In this document: positions 1 to 7,751 of the stretch, piece after piece
Position numbering within the stretch: position 1 is the stretch's first letter
Layout: each line of letters opens with the position of its first letter
From: Saccharospirillum sp965652395
GTDB lineage: Bacteria > Pseudomonadota > Gammaproteobacteria > Pseudomonadales > Natronospirillaceae
Assembly: GCA_965652395.1 (NCBI GenBank)
Contig: CBFGUW010000013.1
Location: forward strand, 47,050 to 111,049
Reading direction: 5' to 3'
Length of the DNA: 64,000 nt
Made by a program: the position numbers and the translations under genes
Notes under the pieces: model-generated
The model's database searches: none
What the model saw: only the letters and a program-made list of their open reading frames with translations
What the model was told of the DNA's origin: nothing

Positions 1-88
1 AATTCCGGAAGGCGTTACCCAGCACGAACGGCAACCGGGTTGATCTGATATCTGAGCCGGAAAGAAGGGGTTAACAAATGGAGGCACC

Positions 89-949
89 ATGCTCTGGAAA
101 ACGGTGTTCGTTAGCCTCTCGGCACTCGTCGGGCTATTGATCCTGCTTGTGATCAGTGGACATTTTCGTTGGCAATCGGAAACCCAGGCGCTGCATGACC
201 GACTCGATCAGTCTCAAACACCCGGTCCCACCGGGCGAGTGGACTTCCGTGAACTGACCGATCTGCCACGACCGGTGCAGGCGTATCTGCGCACTGTCCT
301 GACGGAGGGCCAGCCCTATATCCAAAGCGTGGCGCTGGTCCACCAGGGTGATTTCAACCGCAGTGAAACGGGCGAACAGTGGAGCCCCTTCACCTCACGC
401 CAAATTGTTCATACCTCCCGCCCCGGCTTCGATTGGGACGCCCGCATCGGTTTTCTACCGGGCATCCCCATTCGGGTACACGATGCCTATGTGGCCGGAG
501 AAGGCATTCTGCATGCCTCAATATTCGGCTGGATCTCCCCGGTCAACCAAAGGGATACCACCGACCTGGCGACTGGCGAACTGATGCGCTACCTGGCGGA
601 GTCCGCTTGGTACCCGACCGTGCTGCTACCGGGCCATGGCATAACCTGGAGGGCTATCGACAACCACTCCGCTGAAGCCACCCTTACCGACGGCAATCTG
701 GAGGTTTCGATGGTGTTCCGGTTCTCGGAAGACCATTTGGTTCGTTCCGTGCGTTCAAACGGCCGTTCAAGGATGGTGGCGGGCGAAACCGTGAAAACAC
801 CTTGGGAGGGCCACTGGGAAAAATACGAACGGCATCAGGGGATGCTGGTACCGGCCCGGGGCGAGGTCGCCTGGATACTCAACGATGCGAAACGCCACCC
901 TTACTGGCGAGGTACGCTCCAACGGATCGACTATCGGTTCGCAGAATAA
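89..949 (+). CDS. Hypothetical membrane-anchored protein, DUF6544/DUF6920-like
   Basis: The 286-residue product begins with one strong hydrophobic segment (about residues 5-25), followed by a soluble domain, so it is probably anchored in the inner membrane with the bulk outside the cytoplasm. The soluble part has the look of the DUF6544 (formerly DUF6920) family, with conserved tryptophan/proline-rich blocks such as SAWYPTVLLPG and the ending GEVAWIL. The ATG is supported by a GGAGG ribosome site at 80-84. No biochemical function can be given. The next gene starts about 225 bases downstream, so it is probably a single transcription unit. Family assignment is from memory of motif patterns and is moderate only. 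Confidence 0.6.
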   Translation: MLWKTVFVSLSALVGLLILLVISGHFRWQSETQALHDRLDQSQTPGPTGRVDFRELTDLPRPVQAYLRTVLTEGQPYIQSVALVHQGDFNRSETGEQWSPFTSRQIVHTSRPGFDWDARIGFLPGIPIRVHDAYVAGEGILHASIFGWISPVNQRDTTDLATGELMRYLAESAWYPTVLLPGHGITWRAIDNHSAEATLTDGNLEVSMVFRFSEDHLVRSVRSNGRSRMVAGETVKTPWEGHWEKYERHQGMLVPARGEVAWILNDAKRHPYWRGTLQRIDYRFAE

Positions 950-1039
950 CACCCGACGGCTCCTGATCAGGAATCGTCAACGGTTATGGGTGGAAGCTCG
1001 CCCAATAGCGTTTACCATAGGGGTGGAAACCCACCCATT

Positions 1040-1057
1040 TGGTCGACCCCTCGACCA
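1040..1057. other. Short hairpin upstream of the TRAP-binding-protein gene
   Basis: TGGTCGA and TCGACCA form a perfect 7-bp stem around a CCCC loop. It lies 120 bases before the dctP-like start, in the gap after the preceding gene. There is no T-run, so it is not a clear terminator; it may be a leader structure or an operator. Confidence 0.3.
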
Positions 1058-1175
1058 TACCCTCTACCAATTTCCGATTTAAAAACAAGGCACAAGGAAC
1101 TAATAGCGGCATTGGCCCCCTTCTTGCCCTTCCATTCATGGCAGCCTCACAAAAACAACACACAGGAGCTCAGCC

Positions 1176-2165
1176 ATGAAGTCTTGCCTATGTAAGGTGC
1201 TGTTCGCCTTAATGATCCTTTCCCCGATCACACTCTGGGCCGAACCACAGCAGTTGATTTTCTCGCACGTTGTCAGCCCGAACACCCCCAAGGGCAAGAT
1301 GGCGGAAATGTTCAAATCGATGATCGAACGCAAACTCGGTGACCGTTATGAAATCGTCATTCATGCCAATGCGGAATTGATGGATGACGATGAAGCTCCG
1401 GGTGCCATTGCCGAAGGGCGCATCCATTTCGCCGCACCCTCGCTTTCGAAGTTCGAAAACTATACCCACCAACTGAAAGTGTTCGACCTGCCCTTTCTTT
1501 TTGCGGACATCGATGCCGTCGACCGTTTTCAACAAAGCCCCACCGGCCAGGCTCTGTTGGCCAGTATGGAAAGCAAAGGCATCACCGGGCTGGGTTATTT
1601 ACACAACGGATTGAAGCAACTGACCGCCGACCGCCCTTTCTCCGGCCCCAACGATTTAAGCGGCCTGCGTTTTCGCACCATGAATTCCGATGTGTTGATC
1701 AAACAGTTTCAACTGCTGGAAGCCGAAGCCATCCCCATGGCATTCTCCGACGTGTATCAGGCCCTGGCCGATCGCCGCATTCATGGTCAGGAAAATACCT
1801 GGTCGAATATCTACTCCCAGGCGTTTTATGAGCACCAACCTTACATGATGGTGTCGAACCACGGCGTGCTCGACTATATGGTGATCACCAACAGCACCTT
1901 CTGGAATAACCTCTCATCCAACGACCAACGTGAATTTCGTTTCGCACTTGAGATGTCGCTGAAATATGGCAATGCAGTAGCCATCGCCAAAAGCATGAAC
2001 GATAAAATCGAGCTGGAGCGGATGAAAACCGTCGATGTGTTCGAACCCACGGCGGAACAACTCAGCGACTGGCAGGCGGCTATGAAACCTTTGTGGGATG
2101 AGTATGAACTTCTGATAGGAAAAGAAATTATTCAGGCGGCGCTGGCCACTTCAGAAACAAAATAA
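1176..2165 (+). CDS. TRAP transporter solute-binding protein, DctP family
   Basis: A 329-residue periplasmic solute receptor of the TRAP (DctP/SBP_bac_7) family. It has a cleavable signal peptide (MKSCLCKVLFALMILSPITLWA, cut about residue 22), then the receptor fold. The family's substrate-carboxylate region is visible at GLRFRTMNSD, where an Arg normally salt-bridges an organic acid, and at the QENTWSNI segment. Length matches the family. TRAP receptors pass substrate to DctQ/DctM membrane subunits, but neither is encoded nearby, so this is an orphan receptor that must use a permease elsewhere. The start is preceded by an AGGAG-type site. A strong hairpin terminator follows the stop. Substrate cannot be read from sequence; C4-dicarboxylates or sugar acids are typical. 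Confidence 0.9.
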   Translation: MKSCLCKVLFALMILSPITLWAEPQQLIFSHVVSPNTPKGKMAEMFKSMIERKLGDRYEIVIHANAELMDDDEAPGAIAEGRIHFAAPSLSKFENYTHQLKVFDLPFLFADIDAVDRFQQSPTGQALLASMESKGITGLGYLHNGLKQLTADRPFSGPNDLSGLRFRTMNSDVLIKQFQLLEAEAIPMAFSDVYQALADRRIHGQENTWSNIYSQAFYEHQPYMMVSNHGVLDYMVITNSTFWNNLSSNDQREFRFALEMSLKYGNAVAIAKSMNDKIELERMKTVDVFEPTAEQLSDWQAAMKPLWDEYELLIGKEIIQAALATSETK

Positions 2166-2183
2166 TACTCACCAGTTTTGAGG

Positions 2184-2215
2184 AATAAGCCCCGGTTCAG
2201 CCGGGGCTTATTTTT
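2184..2215. terminator. Bidirectional rho-independent terminator
   Basis: AATAAGCCCCGG (2184-2195) and its exact complement (2201-2212) form a 12-bp stem with a 5-base loop, followed by a T-run on the plus strand and preceded by an A-rich stretch that serves the minus strand. It separates the convergent dctP-like and metF-like genes; the minus-strand stop codon overlaps its edge. Confidence 0.85.
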
Positions 2216-3146
2216 AGCGTCCCATCGAACGCGCAACCCTCTGCAGTAGATCAATGGACGCATCCACCTCCACCTTCCGGATCGCTACACTTTCCACATT
2301 GCAGCCGATGGGGATGTTTTTCTCGTCGGCGAATTGTTTCAGTTCCAGCCAATTCTGCTCACAAAACTGCAGTGATCGATCCAGCGTATCCTTTGAATAC
2401 ACCAATTCGTTTTCCAGCCACTTGGGAATGCTGATGCCCAGCCACTTCATGAATTGCAGTGTTTTTTCCGACCCGCAGGGTGTCAGCGTGAATATGATCG
2501 GTGCCAGAGGTATGCCGTGTTTCCGGCCATAATAGTAATATTCGGAAAGCAGGTTCTTGGAGGCATTCACATCGTAAACGCCCTGGGAAACAAAAAACCG
2601 GCAGCCCTGGGCGATTTTTTCACAGACACGCAGGTGTTCATCACCCTTGCTCTCATGGCGCTCTGGAATCGTAACGCCACCCAATAACATCCGTGATTGG
2701 GTTTCCGCCTTTAACCTGTAAGCCTTGGGCAAGGTCAGCGTGACTTTTTGATGCTTTGATGAAGCTCCGACAAATACCGTGAGGGTTTGATCGGCCGACG
2801 CTTGGGTGAGAAAGCCCGCCAATTCATCCGGCTGGTATTTGCCCACCGCGCGATAGATCACCTTCGGAACTGACAGTTCGGTCAGATAGTGGCGACTGTA
2901 ATCGTAGGGGTCCAGCGTTTCGATAAAGGGAAAGGGGCGCTCTTCATCGGTCCGGGAGGCTTCATCCTGAATGTCATACAAAATAAGCCCGTCGATATCA
3001 TGAGGTTGCAGACGCTCGACCTGCCGGAGGGCGATATCGGCGATTTTTTCCGCGTCGGTTCCCTTTTTGGGTGGGGTGATGCCGTAGAGCAAAATGTGGG
3101 TGTCGCGATTGTTGATTTTGTCTACCAGCATTCTGTATCTCGGCAC
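2214..3146 (-). CDS. Methylenetetrahydrofolate reductase-like (MetF family) protein
   Basis: The 310-residue product resembles the MetF TIM-barrel flavoprotein family (methylene-THF to methyl-THF). Recognisable blocks include the N-terminal LLYGITPPKK strand, the LILYDIQDE block and the FFVSQGVYDV block near residue 185, which matches the family's F-x-T-Q pattern. In classical MetF the first strand reads FEFFPP with a catalytic Glu; here the equivalent position is Gly (about residue 22). The protein may therefore use another folate or C1 substrate, or be a divergent non-reductase. It stands alone and convergent to the TRAP receptor. Upstream lies the divergent promoter region shared with the antiporter gene at 3311. 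Confidence 0.7.
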   Translation of the reverse strand: MPRYRMLVDKINNRDTHILLYGITPPKKGTDAEKIADIALRQVERLQPHDIDGLILYDIQDEASRTDEERPFPFIETLDPYDYSRHYLTELSVPKVIYRAVGKYQPDELAGFLTQASADQTLTVFVGASSKHQKVTLTLPKAYRLKAETQSRMLLGGVTIPERHESKGDEHLRVCEKIAQGCRFFVSQGVYDVNASKNLLSEYYYYGRKHGIPLAPIIFTLTPCGSEKTLQFMKWLGISIPKWLENELVYSKDTLDRSLQFCEQNWLELKQFADEKNIPIGCNVESVAIRKVEVDASIDLLQRVARSMGR

Positions 3147-3310
3147 TCGTCATTAAGGAATGGGTGAAGTGTAGGCGATATCCCCTCCCTGAAAAACCGT
3201 CCCTGTATTCTTTTTCGTTGTTAACTATCCTACAGGTCACTGACTCGGATCAATATTTACCTTGCGCTTCTCTGGTTTAAAGCAAGCACGTCTATTGGAA
3301 GGAGACGAAC

Positions 3311-5007
3311 ATGTTGGCACTTATCCATGCCAATCCCTTTTATGAACTGGCCGCGCTGCTGACCCTGGCAGCCCTCATTGGGCTGGTAGGTCAGCGGCTG
3401 CGGCAACCCATGATAGTGACCTTCATCGTAGTAGGGATTCTGGTTGGCCCCTCCGTATTGGGATGGGTCCAGCAGGCTGAATACATGGAACTGCTGGCCG
3501 AGTTGGGTATCGCGCTCCTGCTCTTCCTGGTTGGCCTGAAGCTGGACCTGGCGCTGATCAAAACCTTGGGGCCGGTTGCCCTGGCCACGGGACTTGGTCA
3601 GGTGTGTTTCACCTCGCGATTGGATTTGTCCTGGGGCTGTTGTTAGGGCTGGATGTCGTCACTTCGGCTTATGTCGCCATAGCGCTCACCTTCTCCAGCA
3701 CCATCATTATCGTCAAGCTATTATCCGACAAACGCGAGGTTGATTCGCTGCACGGAAAGATCGCCATTGGCTTTTTAATCGTTCAGGACATTGCCGTGGT
3801 TGTGGCCATGATAGGCCTATCCGCGCTGGGTGTGGGTGATGACGGCTCTCCACTGGCCCGATTGATCGAGATAAGCCTGGGCGCCTTGGCAATGATGCTG
3901 GTGGTCGGACTCTTCATTCGCTGGTTGGCCACGCCTCTCATGCGCAACGTCGCACATTCCACCGAGTTGCTGTTGGTATTTGGCATCGCGCTGGCATCGC
4001 TGATGGCGGCATTGGGCCATGTATTGGGTTTCAGCATGGAGCTCGGTGGCCTGCTGGGCGGCGTGGCCTTGGCATCCACGCCCTATCGCGATGCCATGGT
4101 GTCGAGAATGGGCGCGCTGCGGGATTTCCTGTTGCTGTTTTTCTTCATTTCACTGGGCGTGCAGTTGGACCTGCATCTACTGGGAGCCCACGTGGTCCCC
4201 GCCCTGGTTTTGTCGGTTTTTGTTCTTGTGGGCAATCCATTGATCGTCATGTTGATCATGGGCTTGATGGGATACGGTAAACGAACCGGCTTTCTGGCCG
4301 GGTTGACAGTAGCCCAGATCAGCGAGTTCTCACTGGTGTTCATCGCCATGGGGCTTACCCTGAACCACGTAAATACCGATGCGCTGGGTTTGGTCACACT
4401 GGTCGGGTTAATCACCATAGTCCTGTCGGTCTATATGATTACCTATTCCCATCATCTTTATCGCTGGCTTGAGCCCTGGCTAAAACCCTTTGATCGGCTG
4501 AATCGGGGTCGCACTGCGGAAGAGCCCGATTTTCAGCACCATCATTACGACGCCATCATCTATGGATGGGGGCGTTTCGGCCGGGAAATAGGCCGACAAC
4601 TGCTGGATCAGGGTTACCGGATCGCCGTGGTGGACTTTAACCCGGATACCGTGGCGCACAGCCGAAAAAGCGGAATCGAAGCCTATTATGGTGATGCCTC
4701 CGATCCCGACTTTGTCGGGCACCTGCCATTGACCCATACCCGATGGATCATCTGCACACTTCGTGGTCAGGAGATGAGTACCGCTCACGAGGACCCTCGT
4801 CTTGCGTTTTTGAGCGCGCTTGCGCATCATGATTACAAAGGCCGGATCGCATTGACCAGTCACCGCCCCGAAGACATTGAACCGCTAAAGAACAAAGGCG
4901 CCGACCTGGTGTTCCTGCCCTATCGGGAAGCTGCCAAGCAGGCCGCACACTGGGTTATCACATCAGACTCACTCTATCGAAGCGGAGACACACCTTATGA
5001 ACCTTAG
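3311..5007 (+). pseudogene. KefC/KefB-type monovalent cation:proton antiporter, interrupted by a frameshift
   Basis: Two adjacent reading frames (3311-3646 and about 3604-5007) together encode one CPA2 antiporter with a C-terminal TrkA-N (RCK) domain. Frame 1 carries the first three membrane helices up to GLGQVCFTS. Frame 2 resumes with AIGFVLGLLLGL, then TFSSTIIIVKLLSDKREVDSL, the remaining helices, and a Rossmann fold beginning IIYGWGRFGREIG. The join is best explained by one missing base near 3616, which would restore TS-AIGF. Such proteins exchange K+ (or Na+) for H+ under control of a nucleotide or glutathione ligand at the RCK domain. Either this is a recent inactivating mutation or a sequencing error; no other lesions are visible. 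It leads a cation/stress block and overlaps the next gene by 11 bases. Confidence 0.8.
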
Positions 5008-5938
5008 CCACGTGCTCTTTTATTCACGCCCTGAGAGTAACCAGGACAGTGCCCTCCGCCAGGTTCGCCAATTGTGCAAAACCGCCGGCGCCCGGCTCAC
5101 CCTGATGACGGTATTGAAAACGCCAAGTCAGCGGTGGAGCGCGTCACAACAACTACCCGACTCGGCCACCCTGAAGAAAATACTGCGGGAAAGAGCGGAG
5201 AACGACCTACGAGCGTTAGCCGGAGACATGGAAAGCCATGGCATCCGCACCGAAATATGCGTGGCTTTCGGCAAGCCTTATGTCGAAGTCATACAACGCG
5301 TCAATGCCCACCTCGTGGATTTGGTCATGCTCAGCGCCCAACCGAACGCAGGGGCAACCGGCCGACTGCTGGGTAGTACGGCACTGCATTTAATCCGCAA
5401 GGCCCCCTGTCCGGTATGGGCGGTGAAAACCGGGAACGCGGAACCACCGCGAAATATTCTGGCTGCGGTCGACCTAAGCGAGGACGATACCGAGGCAATG
5501 CGCCAGTCCTTGAACCCAACCATCCTGCGGACCGCTGAATCGATTGGCCAAATGCTGCAAATGGACCTGCATATCGTTCAGGCCAGTCAATTGGAAAATG
5601 AAGGTTTCCTGCAGATCCATGGCGGGCTCGATCAAACAAAAATCGACGCCATGAATCGTGAATTGATACGCTCGCTGCAAAGTCGACTGGCTAAAATCTG
5701 CAAAGACCACCTAACCACCGCCCACTTCCACCCCCATGTGGAAAAAGGCCCCGCCATACAAGTCATCAGCGGGCTGGTCAAGCGCAAGAAAATCGATCTT
5801 TTGGTGATGGGCACCATGAGCCGGGGAGGCATTGCGGGGTTGCTGATCGGCAATACTGCGGAAACCTTGCTACAGGAGGCCGAGTGTTCCATCTTAGCGT
5901 TGAAACCGACCGGGTTTACATCGCCGATTATCTCTTGA
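4997..5938 (+). CDS. Tandem universal stress protein (UspA x2)
   Basis: The 313-residue protein holds two UspA domains (about 1-145 and 150-305). The second ends in the nucleotide-binding signature GTMSRGGIAGLLIGNTAE (G-x-S-x-G-G followed by G-N-T-A-E), and the first has the related GATGRLLGSTALHLI. Two-domain Usp proteins bind ATP/AMP and protect cells in stress or growth arrest. The start lies inside the last codons of the antiporter gene with a GGAG site upstream, so the two are translationally linked. That suggests a role as a cytosolic regulator of antiporter activity, as seen for other Usp/antiporter pairs; this link is inference. Confidence 0.92.
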   Translation: MNLSHVLFYSRPESNQDSALRQVRQLCKTAGARLTLMTVLKTPSQRWSASQQLPDSATLKKILRERAENDLRALAGDMESHGIRTEICVAFGKPYVEVIQRVNAHLVDLVMLSAQPNAGATGRLLGSTALHLIRKAPCPVWAVKTGNAEPPRNILAAVDLSEDDTEAMRQSLNPTILRTAESIGQMLQMDLHIVQASQLENEGFLQIHGGLDQTKIDAMNRELIRSLQSRLAKICKDHLTTAHFHPHVEKGPAIQVISGLVKRKKIDLLVMGTMSRGGIAGLLIGNTAETLLQEAECSILALKPTGFTSPIIS

Positions 5939-5975
5939 CCATTGCTTACTCTACATGGAATAGGAATGCCCTGAA

Positions 5976-7703
5976 TTGACTATCGACACCCATACCGTCC
6001 TACTGTTGGGCGGATTACTGATGCTCTTCGGTATTCTGGCGAGCTCACTGACCGTTCGCCTGGGATTGCCCTTCCTATTGCTGTTTCTGGGCGTTGGGAT
6101 GCTGGCCGGTGAAGATGGTATCGGGCAGATTCCCTTTGATAATTTCAATCTAGCTTTTCTTGTCGGCAATTTGGCCCTGGCGGTTATCCTTCTGGACGGC
6201 GGCATGCGCACCAAAACCAGCACCTTCCGGGCGGCGCTGTGGCCCTCGGTCAGCCTTGCCGGTCCTGGTGTGGTCATTACCGCTGTTTGCGTGGGACTGT
6301 TCGCGACCTGGTTGCTCGGCGTCGATGTTCGTTACGGTTTATTGCTGGGTGCCATAGTCGGTTCAACCGATGCCGCCGCTGTTTTCAATTTACTGCGCAA
6401 CAGCGGTATTCGGTTGAATGAGCGGGTGGGCGGAACCTTGGAAATCGAATCCGGCGCCAATGACCCCATGGCTATCTTTTTAGTCATCGCCATGATTGAA
6501 CTGATGACCGCGACTACCGAGCCTTCCCTCGCGATTCTGCTGCGCATGTTACTGCTGCAGTTCGTACTGGGAGGTCTGATCGGTTGGGCGGGGGGCCGTA
6601 TGCTGAGTCTCCTGTTACGCCATGTGCGATTGGCGGAGGGTTTGTATGCGCTGTTGATCGTGTCTTACGGGCTGGTGGTTTTTGCCGGGGTAAACCATAT
6701 TGGTGGCAGTGGGTTTCTCGCGGTATACCTCGCTGGCATGGTGGTGGGCAATGGCCGTATAAAGCCTGTGGAAAGCGTCTCCCAGATCATGGACGGGCTG
6801 GCGTGGCTGGCCCAGGCGGGTATGTTCCTGATCCTCGGTCTGCTGGTGACCCCTTCGGATGTGATTGATCGTGGTCTCGTAGCACTGGCTGTGGCGGCGT
6901 TTTTAATATTCATCGCCCGACCGATAGCGGTCATGATATGTCTTCTACCCTTTCGTTTTCGCTGGCGCGAGCGTTGGTACATCAGTTGGGTGGGGCTGCG
7001 AGGAGCGGTGCCTATCATACTGTCGATCTATCCTGTCATGGCCGGACTTTCGAATTCGCAACTGCTTTTCGACATCACATTCTCAGTGGTGCTGGTGTCA
7101 CTGCTGTTGCAGGGGGCGACCGTACCCTGGATGGCGCGACGTCTTAAAGTATTGATTCCGACTTCACCGCCGCCATTACAGCGATTTTCACTTTTACGCG
7201 AACCGTCCATATCACTGGAACTCAGCGAGTTTGAAGTCCAACCCGAGGCACCTGTTTTGTCATCGCTATTCTTAAGCGGTCAGCAGGAAGCCAACAACCC
7301 CCAGTGCGTTGCCATCATCCGTGGCAAAGAACCGGTACAGTGCACTTTTCCGCCGCGTTTCGAAGTGGGAGACCGTGTCTGGATGCTGCTACGCGCGGAA
7401 GATGTGGACGACGTGGCAGTTCAGTTCTCTCGCCAGGAAAAGCGAGGTCTGCTCGCCGCCCACAATTTTTACGGGGAATTCGTCCTCCGTCCCGAGGCTT
7501 TGGTCCGTGACTTGGCGGCTTCCTACGGAGTCGATGTACCGGCTAATGAATTGGACCTGACTCTTGCGGAGCTCATGTTGAACCGTCTGGGTAAACATCC
7601 TGTGGTTGGGGACCGTATCCGCCTGGGAGGTCTACGTTTGACCATAAGGCAAATGGACGGGGACACTTTAGTGAGCCTTGGGTTGAAGTTCATAAGCCAG
7701 TAA
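5976..7703 (+). CDS. Potassium/proton antiporter, CvrA (NhaP2) type
   Basis: A 575-residue CPA1 antiporter with about 12-13 membrane helices in the first 390 residues, then a cytoplasmic TrkA-C (RCK-C) domain and a CorC/HlyC-like tail, the standard architecture and length of CvrA/NhaP2. The transport core shows GAIVGSTDAAAVFNLLR, the family's TDAAAVF motif, and the ESGANDPMA motif with its paired acidic residues. NhaP2-type proteins exchange K+ or Na+ for H+ and protect against high cytoplasmic K+. The start is TTG at 5976 with a purine-rich site (TAGGAA) just upstream; the only nearby ATG (5966) hits a stop after two codons. It follows the Usp gene by 37 bases and is probably cotranscribed. 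Confidence 0.92.
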   Translation: MTIDTHTVLLLGGLLMLFGILASSLTVRLGLPFLLLFLGVGMLAGEDGIGQIPFDNFNLAFLVGNLALAVILLDGGMRTKTSTFRAALWPSVSLAGPGVVITAVCVGLFATWLLGVDVRYGLLLGAIVGSTDAAAVFNLLRNSGIRLNERVGGTLEIESGANDPMAIFLVIAMIELMTATTEPSLAILLRMLLLQFVLGGLIGWAGGRMLSLLLRHVRLAEGLYALLIVSYGLVVFAGVNHIGGSGFLAVYLAGMVVGNGRIKPVESVSQIMDGLAWLAQAGMFLILGLLVTPSDVIDRGLVALAVAAFLIFIARPIAVMICLLPFRFRWRERWYISWVGLRGAVPIILSIYPVMAGLSNSQLLFDITFSVVLVSLLLQGATVPWMARRLKVLIPTSPPPLQRFSLLREPSISLELSEFEVQPEAPVLSSLFLSGQQEANNPQCVAIIRGKEPVQCTFPPRFEVGDRVWMLLRAEDVDDVAVQFSRQEKRGLLAAHNFYGEFVLRPEALVRDLAASYGVDVPANELDLTLAELMLNRLGKHPVVGDRIRLGGLRLTIRQMDGDTLVSLGLKFISQ

Positions 7704-7751
7704 AGACTCATCATAGGAATAGAGCTTCACTTCCAAAGGAGCGTTTTAAAC

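Noticed and set aside
1..88. Tail of an upstream gene
   Set aside because: Three plus-strand frames are open for a short distance but none can be tied to a recognisable protein end.
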